64,000 bases of DNA from Flavobacteriaceae bacterium (lineage in GTDB: Bacteria; Bacteroidota; Bacteroidia; Flavobacteriales; Flavobacteriaceae), in contig JAQWSK010000005.1 of NCBI GenBank assembly GCA_029243245.1, positions 124,001 through 188,000 on the forward strand, given 5' to 3'. Positions 37,682 to 46,846 of this stretch are shown piece by piece. Numbering within the stretch: position 1 is the stretch's first letter; each line of letters opens with the position of its first letter. The notes under the pieces are model-generated. The model searched no databases. It was not told the origin of the DNA and saw only the letters and a list, made by a program, of their open reading frames with translations. Made by a program: the position numbers and the translations under genes.

Positions 37682-38407
37682 ATGGTTACTAAAAGTCTGA
37701 TTAATCAAATACAACATCTCAAGCAAAAGAAATTCCGACAAAAGAAAGGACTTTTTCTTGCTGAAGGCGAAAAATTAGTTGAAGAGCTGCTGGAAGCAAA
37801 TTTCAAATATATTAAATTGTTTACTACTGAAAACAGTACAATTTTTCCAGCAGATTTTATCACAAAAACAGATATGCAAAAGTTGAGTCATTTGAAAAAT
37901 GCAAGTAATTATCTAGGACTTTTTATTAAGCCCCAATATGTTTTTGATCTAAATAAAATATCGAGTTCTATCTTAGCATTGGATGGGATTTCTGACCCTG
38001 GGAATCTTGGAACTATTATTAGAACATGTGATTGGTATGGAATTAATGATATAGTTTGTAGTAAAGATACTGTTGATTGCTTTAATTCTAAAGTAGTTCA
38101 ATCCTCTATGGGTTCAATTTCCAGAGTTAAATGTCATTATGTTGATTTGGCATCATTTATTAAAACATCAAAAATGAATATATATGGCACTAGTTTATCC
38201 GGAAAATCAATTTATGATTTAAATTTAAAAAAAGAATCGATATTTGTTTTTGGCAATGAGTCTAATGGAATCTCCTCCAAAGTTTATGAATTTATTGATA
38301 ATTCTATTACTATACCTAAAAATAATAATAATTTATTGATTGATAGTTTAAATGTTGCCTCATCAGTTTCTATCATTCTTGGAGAGAGATTCAGACAAAA
38401 TAAATAA
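37682..38407 (+). CDS. SPOUT-family (TrmH/SpoU) RNA 2'-O-methyltransferase
   Basis: The 241-residue enzyme has an N-terminal substrate-binding domain (QKKFRQKKGLFLAEGEKLVEE) and the SPOUT knot domain with motif 1 LDGISDPGNLGTIIRT, motif 2 FGNESNGIS and motif 3 IDSLNVASSVSIIL. It should methylate the 2'-O of a ribose in rRNA or tRNA using SAM; the target is unknown. It is distinct from the rlmB homologue at 43.5 kb. Its stop abuts the stop of porT. Confidence 0.9.
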   Translation: MVTKSLINQIQHLKQKKFRQKKGLFLAEGEKLVEELLEANFKYIKLFTTENSTIFPADFITKTDMQKLSHLKNASNYLGLFIKPQYVFDLNKISSSILALDGISDPGNLGTIIRTCDWYGINDIVCSKDTVDCFNSKVVQSSMGSISRVKCHYVDLASFIKTSKMNIYGTSLSGKSIYDLNLKKESIFVFGNESNGISSKVYEFIDNSITIPKNNNNLLIDSLNVASSVSIILGERFRQNK

Positions 38408-39148
38408 TTATTCAAAAGTAAAGTTTATTACAAATCCTCTAGAAAACATGTTTTTCAAATTACTTGTCCATGGGCTATTATCATCATAATCAGGAATTAA
38501 TTCATTTTGCATTGAAAAAACTCCTCTAATAGATGGTGAAAACTTAAAGTAGTATAAATAAAAATCAAAGCCTAAACCTATTTCATAATTAAAACTTTTT
38601 GAAAGTGTTCTAAAAACATTACTGGAATTATCATCTGTGTTTTTTGAATTGCTTGAAAGATTGTAATCTGATGAAATACCAAAAGTCACATATGGTTTAA
38701 AATTATTTATTCTTTTTGCACTCATTTTTATTAGTAAAGGAATATGAATATAGGTAGACTTAACCTCTCTAATAAGATCATTTTCAGATTCAAAAAATGG
38801 AAGATCAGGGTATATTAAATTGCGTTGAGAGTATAGTAGGCCTGGCTCTAATCTTAAATTAAAATACTTATTTATTCTTATATCTCCAATTAGGCCTACA
38901 TTAAAACCAGTCATAGACTCTATTTGAACATCAGGATAGTTATTAACCCTATAATAATCATTTATATATTCAAATTTGTAATCATAAGAATTAACCCCTA
39001 CATAATATCCGTAATGAAGAAATTTTTCATCAAAATTGGGTAAATTAATTATTCTCTCTTTTACTGTAGGGTATTGTCCATATACTTTAGTTATTATAAA
39101 TAAAGAGGATAGTATTAATAGATAATATGTTTTATGTTTCAGGTTCAC
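38408..39148 (-). CDS. porT: PorT-like outer membrane protein of the type IX secretion system
   Basis: The 246-residue beta-rich protein has a signal peptide (about residues 1-24, cut near VYGQ). It contains PNFDEKFLHYGYYVG, TGFNVGLIGDIRINKYFNLR, LEPGLLYSQRN, VKSTYIHIPLLIKMS and YYFKFSPSIRGVFS, and ends RGFVINFTF. These match PorT/SprT of flavobacteria as I remember it, an outer-membrane protein needed for type IX secretion and gliding. The TamL-TrmH-porT neighbourhood supports the call, as do gldB and gldC elsewhere in the window. A generic porin-family barrel is the alternative. Confidence 0.82.
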   Translation of the reverse strand: MNLKHKTYYLLILSSLFIITKVYGQYPTVKERIINLPNFDEKFLHYGYYVGVNSYDYKFEYINDYYRVNNYPDVQIESMTGFNVGLIGDIRINKYFNLRLEPGLLYSQRNLIYPDLPFFESENDLIREVKSTYIHIPLLIKMSAKRINNFKPYVTFGISSDYNLSSNSKNTDDNSSNVFRTLSKSFNYEIGLGFDFYLYYFKFSPSIRGVFSMQNELIPDYDDNSPWTSNLKNMFSRGFVINFTFE

Positions 39149-39329
39149 TTTAGATTATATACCAAACAAGTTTTGTAAAGGCTGTCTTTTAGTTGTATAA
39201 ACCCCATTTTTAATAAAATATTGTTGAAACTTAAGAACCTTTTTAATTTGTGTTGGTTTTTTAAGATGAATCAAACTACATTTCAAATTTCATTTTTTAT
39301 TTTACTTTACTTCTAATTTTATGAATTTG

Positions 39330-39337
39330 TATATTTG
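39330..39337 (+). promoter_or_regulatory. -7 promoter box of trkA-trkH
   Basis: TATATTTG matches TAnnTTTG and lies 23 bases before the trkA ATG at 39361. No exact TTTG was found at the -33 position. The rest of the 212-base gap between porT and trkA is AT-rich with nothing else I can name. Confidence 0.55.
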
Positions 39338-39360
39338 TGTAACTTTTTGGCCACAAAAAT

Positions 39361-40710
39361 ATGAAAATAGTTATTGCTGGTGCTGGAGAGGTTGGGTTTC
39401 ACTTAGCCAAATTACTCTCATTTGAATCTTTAGATATAACGCTTTTAGATATTGATAAAGAACGTTTAAATTATGCTGAAACTCATTTAGATATAAGAAC
39501 AATTAGGGGTAATTGTGTTTCTATTTCTTTATTGGAAGAAGCTCAAGTAGGTGAATCCGATTTGTTTATTTCTGTAACTTCTGAAGAAACAACAAATATA
39601 ACTGTAGCAGCTTTATCAAAACAATTAGGATGTAAAAGAACTATTGCAAGAATTTCAACTCTTGAATTTTTAAAGAAAAACGATGCTGTTAACTTTAATA
39701 ATTTAGGTGTTGATGAACTTATTTCTCCTGAAGCATTAGCCGCAGAAGAAATAATGCAATTACTTGATCAATCTGCTTTTAGTAATAGTTATGAATTTGA
39801 GAAGGGTGAGTTAACTTTAATAGGAACTAGTTTAGGAGATAATGCTCTTATTGTTGGAAAATCAGTAAAAGAATCTGCAAATATTTTTCCAGATTTGCAT
39901 TTTATGCCGATTGCTTTGCAAAGAAATGGAACACAGAATACTATAATTCCTAGAGGAGACACATTGTTTGAGACTGGTGACACTGCTTTTTTTATAACCT
40001 TAAAACAAGGAGTGGATGAACTCTACAGATTAACTGGAAAAGAAAAAAAGTCTATTAAGAATGTCATGATACTTGGTGGTGGAAAAATTGGAAGAGGAAC
40101 TGTAAAGACCTTATGTGAGAAAAAATTTAAGGTTACTTTAGTTGAACAAGAAAAAAGTAAAGCTTACGATATTGCCGAATCTTATCCTGAAGCTCTTGTA
40201 ATTCATGGAGATGGAAGAAGTGTAGAACTTCTTAATGAGGAGTCTATTGAGGAAATGGATGCATTCATAGCTGTTACTGAAAACTCTGAGACCAATATAA
40301 TGTCTTGTTTAATGGCAAATTCCAAAAATGTTTCGAAAACTATAGCTTTAGTTGAGAATATGGATTATTTCTCGCTTTCTCAATCTATTGGGATTGATAC
40401 ATTAATTAATAAGAAACTTTTAACTGCAAATACAATTTTTAGATATATAAGAAGAGGAGAAGTTGTTGACATGACTACCCTTAATAATCTTAATGTTGAA
40501 ATTCTAGAGTTTATTGTAAAACCAGAATCTAAAGTAACAGGATATAAAATAAAAGATTTGGATTTTCCTAGAACTGCAAATATTGGAGGAGTTATAAAAT
40601 CTGGAGTAGGTAAAATTGCATTAGGAGATTATGTTATAGAATCAGGGGATAGAATTTTAGTATGTTGTTTGTCTCGTTCAATAAAAAAAGTTGAAAGTTT
40701 ATTTTCTTAA
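39361..40710 (+). CDS. trkA: Trk potassium uptake regulatory subunit TrkA
   Basis: TrkA is the cytoplasmic gating ring of the Trk K+ channel. The 449 residues contain two RCK units, each with a nucleotide-binding Rossmann domain: GAGEVGFHLAKLL at the N-terminus and GGGKIGRGTVKTL near residue 240, each followed by a RCK_C domain. trkH follows 2 bases downstream, so subunits are co-expressed. Confidence 0.95.
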   Translation: MKIVIAGAGEVGFHLAKLLSFESLDITLLDIDKERLNYAETHLDIRTIRGNCVSISLLEEAQVGESDLFISVTSEETTNITVAALSKQLGCKRTIARISTLEFLKKNDAVNFNNLGVDELISPEALAAEEIMQLLDQSAFSNSYEFEKGELTLIGTSLGDNALIVGKSVKESANIFPDLHFMPIALQRNGTQNTIIPRGDTLFETGDTAFFITLKQGVDELYRLTGKEKKSIKNVMILGGGKIGRGTVKTLCEKKFKVTLVEQEKSKAYDIAESYPEALVIHGDGRSVELLNEESIEEMDAFIAVTENSETNIMSCLMANSKNVSKTIALVENMDYFSLSQSIGIDTLINKKLLTANTIFRYIRRGEVVDMTTLNNLNVEILEFIVKPESKVTGYKIKDLDFPRTANIGGVIKSGVGKIALGDYVIESGDRILVCCLSRSIKKVESLFS

Positions 40711-40712
40711 TA

Positions 40713-42209
40713 ATGAATAGAATTAATTATCAAATAATAATCTATTTAATGGGAGTTTTACTTCTTTTTAATGGAGGATTTATGTTTTTATCTGCTTTGG
40801 TAAGTTTAATTTTTAAAGATGGAGTTACCCTAGAGATTTTTTCAGCTGGATTTAGTGTTTTTTTTCTGGGATTAATATTAATGTTCATCACAAAAAATCA
40901 TGAAAAACAAATTCAAAGAAGGGAGGGCTATATAATAGTTACTTTAGGATGGGTTTTGATGATTCTTTCAGGAATGTTGCCTTATTTATTAACTGAAACA
41001 ATTCCTCAAATTTCTTTTGCTTTTTTTGAAACAACTTCTGGATATACTACAACAGGATCTACAATTCTTAATGACATTGAAAGCCTTCCTAAAAGTATAA
41101 TTTTTTGGAGGAGTACAACTCATTGGATAGGAGGTATGGGAATAATTGTTTTAACAATAGCCATATTGCCTCTATTGGGTGTAGGAGGAATGCAACTCTT
41201 TAGCGCAGAGGCCCCAGGCCCTAATGGAGATAAGCTGCATCCAAGAATAACAGACACAGCTAAAAGGCTATGGTATATATATGTTGGATTTACTTTAACG
41301 GAAACATTATTACTGAATATTGCTGGAATGAGTTTTTTTGATGCTATTAATAACTCTATGAGTACAATTGCAACTGGAGGCTTTTCTACTAAAAATGCTA
41401 GTATAGCATATTGGAATTATAATCCAATCATTCAATATATAATAATATTTTTTATGTTTATTTCTGGTACAAATTTTGTTTTGAGTTATTTTGTTTTTAC
41501 TGGAAAAATTCAAAAAATATTAAAAGATGAAGAGTTTAAAGCTTATTTTACTTTTATTTTAATTTCAGTTATTATTGTTGCTTTTATTTTATTTAACAAT
41601 GTAGATTTATCAAAATCAAATTTTGAACATCCTCAAGTTTATGGTAAACTAGAGAGCACCATTAGACATTCTCTTTTTCAAGTTGTTGCTGTTATTACAA
41701 CAACAGGGCTTGTTTCAGCTGATTTTGCTGCTTGGACTCCCTTTTTAACAATGTTTTTCTTTGGACTTATGTTTGTTGGGGGGTCAGCAGGTTCAACTTC
41801 TGGAGGAATTAAAATTGTTAGACATTTATTACTGATTAAAAGTGGATTATTAGAATTTAAAAGGTCTCTACATCCAAGCGCAATAGTAAGATCTCGTTTT
41901 AATGGGTCAATCTTAGATCAAAGTATTATTTATAATATTTCAGTTTTTTTTATTCTATATATGCTGTTGTTTGCATTAGGCGTTTTGGTTTTCAGTGCTA
42001 TGGGATTAAATTATGAATCCGCTTTTGGAGTATCAGCCGCTAGTCTAGGTAACGTAGGTCCAGCGATTGGAGATTTCGGACCTTCTTCTAACTATGCTCT
42101 CCTACCGGATATTGGTAAATGGTGGGCTTCATTTCTTATGTTGCTAGGAAGGTTAGAATTATTCACTGTATTAATTTTGTTTACGCCATTCTTCTGGAGA
42201 AATCGTTAA
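40713..42209 (+). CDS. trkH: Trk-type potassium transporter membrane subunit TrkH
   Basis: TrkH forms the K+-conducting pore. The 498-residue protein has about ten membrane helices and four filter-like segments: SGYTTTGSTI, MSTIATGGFST, VITTTGLVSADF and AASLGNVGPAIG, plus FVGGSAGSTSGGIK. It is coupled to trkA. The last 4 bases overlap the end of convergent rarA. Confidence 0.94.
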   Translation: MNRINYQIIIYLMGVLLLFNGGFMFLSALVSLIFKDGVTLEIFSAGFSVFFLGLILMFITKNHEKQIQRREGYIIVTLGWVLMILSGMLPYLLTETIPQISFAFFETTSGYTTTGSTILNDIESLPKSIIFWRSTTHWIGGMGIIVLTIAILPLLGVGGMQLFSAEAPGPNGDKLHPRITDTAKRLWYIYVGFTLTETLLLNIAGMSFFDAINNSMSTIATGGFSTKNASIAYWNYNPIIQYIIIFFMFISGTNFVLSYFVFTGKIQKILKDEEFKAYFTFILISVIIVAFILFNNVDLSKSNFEHPQVYGKLESTIRHSLFQVVAVITTTGLVSADFAAWTPFLTMFFFGLMFVGGSAGSTSGGIKIVRHLLLIKSGLLEFKRSLHPSAIVRSRFNGSILDQSIIYNISVFFILYMLLFALGVLVFSAMGLNYESAFGVSAASLGNVGPAIGDFGPSSNYALLPDIGKWWASFLMLLGRLELFTVLILFTPFFWRNR

Positions 42210-43489
42210 TATTTGTATTTATCTTTCCAAAGATTTTTTAAATGATTACGTAGAGTATTTTCTTTTTGATTATTTCCAGGTATGTAAAAGCAAGTATCTT
42301 TTATTTCATTGGGTAAATATTCTTGAGAAACAAAATTATTTGAAAAATCATGTGCATAACCATAGCCTTCCCCATGCCCTAAATCTTTTAAAAGCTTTGT
42401 TGGTGCATTTCTTAAATGAAGAGGCACACTAAGATTTCCTGTTTCTTTAATGATTTCTTGAGCTTTTTGTATTGATTTATAGCTACTGTTACTTTTAACT
42501 GAGCTGGCTAGATAAATTACACATTGACTAAGAATAATTTTTGCTTCAGGAAGACCAATTATGTTTACAGCATCAAATGTTGATTGTGCTATTAATAATG
42601 CATTTGGGTTTGCATTCCCAATATCTTCAGAGGCCAGAATAATTAACCTTCTTCCAATGAATTTAACATCTTCTCCTGCTTCAATCATTCTTGCCAACCA
42701 ATATATTGCCGCATTTGGATCGCTTCCTCTTATAGATTTAATAAATGCAGATACAAGGTCGTAGTGCAAATCTCCTGCCTTGTCAAACATTAACATGTTT
42801 GTTTGAATTACATCCATCACCTTATCATTAGAAATATCAATAGTTTTTGAATTATCAAGTACATTTACAACTAATTCAAGTACTGACAATAGCTTCCTTG
42901 CATCCCCTCCTGAAAGTCTTAGCAATGTGTCATCTTCTATTACAGAAATATTTTTTTTTGAAAGAATCTCATCCTTATTTATAGCTTTAGTAATAATTTT
43001 TCGAAGTGATTCAATTGGTAATGGTTCTAAAATAAATACTTGACACCTTGATAATAATGCATTGATAACCTCAAAACTTGGATTTTCTGTTGTGGCTCCA
43101 ATTAGAGTTATAATACCTTTTTCAACCGCCCCTAGCAAAGCATCTTGTTGAGATTTACTAAATCTATGTATTTCATCTATAAAAAGTATCGGGTTTTTTT
43201 TTGTAAACAGTCCGCCAGTGTTTTTAGACTTTTCAATGATCTCTCTAATATCTTTTACCCCTGCGTTAATAGCAGAAATTTGATAAAAAGGTCTTTCTTG
43301 TATTTTTGACAATAGCTCTGCCAAAGTAGTTTTTCCAGTTCCTGGAGGACCCCATAATATCATCGAGGGTATTAACCCGCTCTCAATTATATTCTTTAGC
43401 GTTCCTTTTGGTCCAAGTAATTTGCTTTGCCCTTCAAAGTCATTTAATGACCGAGGACGCATTCTTTCTGCTAAAGGAGTGTTATTCAT
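42206..43489 (-). CDS. rarA: Replication-associated recombination protein A (AAA+ ATPase)
   Basis: RarA (MgsA) acts at stalled replication forks. The 427-residue clamp-loader-like ATPase has Walker A GPPGTGKTTL, Walker B LFIDEIHRF, sensor 1 in IGATTENPSF, and the C-terminal tetramerisation domain with HLRNAPTKLLKDLGHGEGY. It overlaps rlmB by 4 bases (shared ATGA) and trkH at the 3' end. Confidence 0.94.
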   Translation of the reverse strand: MNNTPLAERMRPRSLNDFEGQSKLLGPKGTLKNIIESGLIPSMILWGPPGTGKTTLAELLSKIQERPFYQISAINAGVKDIREIIEKSKNTGGLFTKKNPILFIDEIHRFSKSQQDALLGAVEKGIITLIGATTENPSFEVINALLSRCQVFILEPLPIESLRKIITKAINKDEILSKKNISVIEDDTLLRLSGGDARKLLSVLELVVNVLDNSKTIDISNDKVMDVIQTNMLMFDKAGDLHYDLVSAFIKSIRGSDPNAAIYWLARMIEAGEDVKFIGRRLIILASEDIGNANPNALLIAQSTFDAVNIIGLPEAKIILSQCVIYLASSVKSNSSYKSIQKAQEIIKETGNLSVPLHLRNAPTKLLKDLGHGEGYGYAHDFSNNFVSQEYLPNEIKDTCFYIPGNNQKENTLRNHLKNLWKDKYKY

Positions 43490-44229
43490 TTATCAGTTAA
43501 TTGTTGTCTTATTTTTTCATATAAAACGATACCACAAGCAACAGAAACATTTAAAGAATTTATCTCTTTTTCCATTGGTAGCTTAACAGAATTATCACAT
43601 AGTTTAATAAGACCATTTTGAATTCCTTTATCTTCAGATCCCATTATTATTGCAGATGCATTTCCAATTTTTATGTCAAATAAATTTTCTTCTGCTTTCT
43701 CAGTTATAGCAACTATTTGAATATTGTAAGATTTTAATAAATAGACAACATCTTTTAAGTGATTAACCCTTGAAATAGGAACTTTAAAAGCTCCACCAGC
43801 TGATGTTTTAATAGTAGCATCATTGATAGGAGCACTTCCTGTTTGAGGAATAATTAAGCCATTAACACCAGTTGCTGCAGAAGATCGAAGTATTGCGCCT
43901 ACATTTCGAGCATCTGTAATCCCATCGAGTAATATAAAAGTTGGCGAATTAGTTTTTTTAAATGCATCTTCTAATAATTTTTCAATTTCGACAAACTCTA
44001 TTTTAGATATATTGGCAACAGCTCCTTGATGATTCTTATTCTTAAACCGTTCTAGTCTTTCTTTCGGAACATATGAATGTGGAATATTACTTTGTCTTAA
44101 GGATTGTTCAAGGCGCTGGAATAATGATCCTTTATTACCTTTAAGGAGCCACACTTTTTCAATATTAGTTCCTGAATTTATAGCTTCTATTATTGCATGA
44201 ATACCATATATTTCAATATTATTTTCCAT
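43486..44229 (-). CDS. rlmB: 23S rRNA (guanosine-2251 2'-O)-methyltransferase RlmB-like
   Basis: RlmB 2'-O-methylates G2251 in the peptidyl-transferase region. The 247-residue protein begins IEIYGIHAIIEAINSGTNI, typical of RlmB, followed by a substrate-binding domain and SPOUT motifs LDGITDARNVGAILRSS, MGSEDKGIQ and EINSLNVSVACGIVLYE. Its stop overlaps the rarA start. Confidence 0.92.
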   Translation of the reverse strand: MENNIEIYGIHAIIEAINSGTNIEKVWLLKGNKGSLFQRLEQSLRQSNIPHSYVPKERLERFKNKNHQGAVANISKIEFVEIEKLLEDAFKKTNSPTFILLDGITDARNVGAILRSSAATGVNGLIIPQTGSAPINDATIKTSAGGAFKVPISRVNHLKDVVYLLKSYNIQIVAITEKAEENLFDIKIGNASAIIMGSEDKGIQNGLIKLCDNSVKLPMEKEINSLNVSVACGIVLYEKIRQQLTDK

Positions 44230-44270
44230 TATTTAAAAATACTCTATATATTTTTGTTTAAAGTTGAAAT

Positions 44271-44305
44271 AAAAAAAAAGGAGATCATTTGATCTCCTTT
44301 TTTTT
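44271..44305. terminator. Bidirectional terminator between the SusCD unit and rlmB
   Basis: AAAAAAAAGGAGATCA (44272-44287) pairs perfectly with 44290-44305 around a 2-base loop, giving A- and T-runs on both sides. On the minus strand it ends the SusC-SusD-lipoprotein transcript, 23 bases past the last stop codon; it also insulates rlmB upstream. Confidence 0.85.
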
Positions 44306-44327
44306 GTTAGTATTTTGAATTCGTCAA

Positions 44328-45218
44328 TTATGGACAAACACTTAATACTTTTACACCTGCATCTGGATATGATTCAGATATTGCAGTTTGGTCAGGTCCA
44401 CCCACGCCATTATTAAAAATAATAGTATATGAAACCTCACTATCCCATGCTCCTTTCACCCATGCAAATGACATAGTTGTAGCACTACTAGGTATGTTTA
44501 AAGTGTATGATGAAGAAGAATAAGATCCTGGAGTCCAAAGTAATTCAGGCTCCAATTCAGGAAAATCACCCCAATAATCAGGAATTCCTATCTTACTTTC
44601 AACACCATCAACTGTAACACTTACATAACCGCCGTTCCATCCATCACCATAAGAGTCAATCATATTAACGGTATAGTTTCCAGCAACAGCACCAGTAGGA
44701 ATACACTTAATCACCATGTTATATATATAAGGTGACTTAAAGTAAGATCCTGTTAGTGAACTTGCAGCATCAGTGTTAGTATAGCTAATACCATTCGTTA
44801 AATTTAATTGTAAACGAATATTGATTGTATCTCCACCAGAATACTGGGAAGACGACAATCCTAAAGCAGATATAGCATCTCCAAGAGAAACTGTCAAGTT
44901 GTGTCTAGGAAGTCCTGTTGGACCGGTTGTAAAATCAGAAGGTGTTAATGTTCTTAGTAGGACTTCGCCTTGACCATTAAGGGCAACGAAAACCTGAACA
45001 TCTTGCATTAATGCACCATTCTGTTCATCATGCTCTTCAAGTTCAACTGTAAATACAGATGTAGAAGGCGCGAAGTAATTGTAGTCTCCCGCAGGATTCC
45101 AACCTCTTAATACAGCACCTGTTACATAATTGTCTAGCACATCGTTAATTGTTGTTTCAGGTTCTTGACAAGAAACTGTAATCAACAATAAACTAAATAA
45201 AGTTATAATTTTTTTCAT
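44328..45218 (-). CDS. Surface-exposed lipoprotein encoded with SusC/SusD
   Basis: The 296-residue protein has a lipoprotein signal ending in Cys17 (ITLFSLLLITVSC), followed by acidic QEPE. The mature part looks like two beta-sandwich domains: the first around residues 30-150 (TVELEEHDEQNGALMQDVQ), the second around 170-290. The second carries DSYGDGWNGG, an Asp-rich turn that could bind Ca2+. It is the third gene of the SusC-SusD unit, where SusE/SusF-like ligand-binding lipoproteins often sit. It has no type IX secretion C-terminal domain that I can see. I cannot name its family; a ligand-binding role is inference from position. Confidence 0.8.
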   Translation of the reverse strand: MKKIITLFSLLLITVSCQEPETTINDVLDNYVTGAVLRGWNPAGDYNYFAPSTSVFTVELEEHDEQNGALMQDVQVFVALNGQGEVLLRTLTPSDFTTGPTGLPRHNLTVSLGDAISALGLSSSQYSGGDTINIRLQLNLTNGISYTNTDAASSLTGSYFKSPYIYNMVIKCIPTGAVAGNYTVNMIDSYGDGWNGGYVSVTVDGVESKIGIPDYWGDFPELEPELLWTPGSYSSSSYTLNIPSSATTMSFAWVKGAWDSEVSYTIIFNNGVGGPDQTAISESYPDAGVKVLSVCP

Positions 45219-45227
45219 GTCTATATA

Positions 45228-46844
45228 TTATTTAAGGTTATGACTTTGAGTATTCCAAAATACTTTACCCGTCAAATCGCTTTTTTGAGTAGCGTTCGAG
45301 TTTCTAGCAGTATAGTTGTTTGGATACCACATTGAAAGTGGAAATGCACCTGGCTGAGGTTCAATATTTGGTTGAACATCAGAAGGATAACCTGTACGTC
45401 TGTATGCATTGTATGCATCAGTACCGTTACCCCACATTGCAATCCAATATTGCTTTGCCCACATATTTCCTTTTTCAGCTGTACTTGCAGCAGTCCATGC
45501 TGCAGTAAATTTAGCTGTATAATCAGCTACATCAATGCTTTCAGCAGCCATACTAGGAGATCCAGCAAAACCAGAAACTTTTGACATTGAATCAGCTATT
45601 CCAGCTAATACTGCAGTTGTACCTGCAGCAGTTCCAATACCAGCAACTTCTGCATCCATAAAGTGCTGCCATGAGGAAAGCATTATAGGTGTAACACCTG
45701 CTCCTCCAGCACCTGCTCCATTTTTCTGAGAAGCATATGATCTATCATCAAACTTACCTCCAGCAGGATAACTACCGTGAAGTGTTCTCTGGAATCCATC
45801 TGGTGGAATACCGTTATCATTTCCATGATCACGTCCCCAATAACCTCCACCTGGAGAGCAGAAAACTACTCCTGCAGCATATGGGTTATAGTAACCTTCA
45901 AGACCACATTCTAAAACTTCTTCATCAGGTTCTGCACCATCAAACCCAGGAACTTCCTGAACTTGACGATAGAAATAATAACGAATTCGTGGATCTCTAA
46001 CACCATCAATACCATCCATCATTGTCTTCATATACCAGTTTGCCATATAATAACCTCCTCCTGTTGGAGTGTAGCTACCACGGTAAAATGGGTGACGTGT
46101 GTCTGGTTGAGCTGCGTTAGTTCCCCATTGAAATTGGAAATCATCAGCATTGGTTTTAATGTAGTTTGAAACCCCGTTATAAGCAGAGGTATTACCCGTA
46201 TTTAAATAAGCCTTCTTCTTAAGACTACCTGCAGCTTTTATCCATTTTGATGCGTCGCCTTTATAAAAGAAGTCATTTGCAGGTGCTCCTCCACCAATGT
46301 TGAAGTTAGCAATAGCATTATCTAATTTTTGGATAGCATGTGCATATACATCTGCTCCTGGAGATGCATTTGGATTCAATACACCGTTGAGAGCATCAAG
46401 TGCTTCCGCTTGGGGTACATCTCCAAAATAATCTACAAGTGTTAAATATATATATGCTTCCATTACCTCTCCCATTCCTAATGCATATGGTCGCTCTGCA
46501 GCTAAGGCATTCATCAGTCTTATATCTTCAAGCATACCTCGATATGCGGATGACCAACGGCCATCAAAAGAGTTAGGTGAATATACGTTAGCATAAGTTC
46601 TTCCGCTCATATAGTTAATACGAGCAAAATCACCACCAACATCTCCAAAGGAGTGAGCCCATGATGCAAAATCTTCTTGAATTCCATTCAAGAAAAAGTC
46701 TGCACTTGCCTGGCTAGGATCTAAAGCATTTGGGTTCGTAGTAAGCTCCAAATCAGCAGTCTCACATGAACTTAATACAAGTAGACTTCCAAGGCAAATT
46801 GCGAAAAATTTATTCATTGATTTCATGATTATATTGTTTTTCAT
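45228..46844 (-). CDS. SusD/RagB-family nutrient-binding lipoprotein (SusD-like_2 type)
   Basis: SusD-like proteins cap the SusC channel and capture ligand outside the cell. The 538-residue protein has a lipoprotein signal ending in Cys27 (GSLLVLSSC); ATG at residue 7 or 10 could also be the start. LELTTNPNALDPSQASADFF after the Cys is typical of the SusD-like_2 branch. The N-terminal half is helical with TPR-like packing (RPYALGMGEVMEAYIYL, LVDYFGDVPQAEAL). The C-terminal part ends in a poorly conserved region with GYPSDVQPNIEP. It follows susC by 2 bases, so both are made together. The ligand is unknown: no carbohydrate-active enzyme or peptidase lies nearby. Confidence 0.92.
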   Translation of the reverse strand: MKNNIIMKSMNKFFAICLGSLLVLSSCETADLELTTNPNALDPSQASADFFLNGIQEDFASWAHSFGDVGGDFARINYMSGRTYANVYSPNSFDGRWSSAYRGMLEDIRLMNALAAERPYALGMGEVMEAYIYLTLVDYFGDVPQAEALDALNGVLNPNASPGADVYAHAIQKLDNAIANFNIGGGAPANDFFYKGDASKWIKAAGSLKKKAYLNTGNTSAYNGVSNYIKTNADDFQFQWGTNAAQPDTRHPFYRGSYTPTGGGYYMANWYMKTMMDGIDGVRDPRIRYYFYRQVQEVPGFDGAEPDEEVLECGLEGYYNPYAAGVVFCSPGGGYWGRDHGNDNGIPPDGFQRTLHGSYPAGGKFDDRSYASQKNGAGAGGAGVTPIMLSSWQHFMDAEVAGIGTAAGTTAVLAGIADSMSKVSGFAGSPSMAAESIDVADYTAKFTAAWTAASTAEKGNMWAKQYWIAMWGNGTDAYNAYRRTGYPSDVQPNIEPQPGAFPLSMWYPNNYTARNSNATQKSDLTGKVFWNTQSHNLK

Positions 46845-46846
46845 AA

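Noticed and set aside
45320-46169. Cluster of 60-90-residue open frames antisense to susD
   Set aside because: They are by-products of the codon use of the SusD-like gene; none has a start context or known motif.
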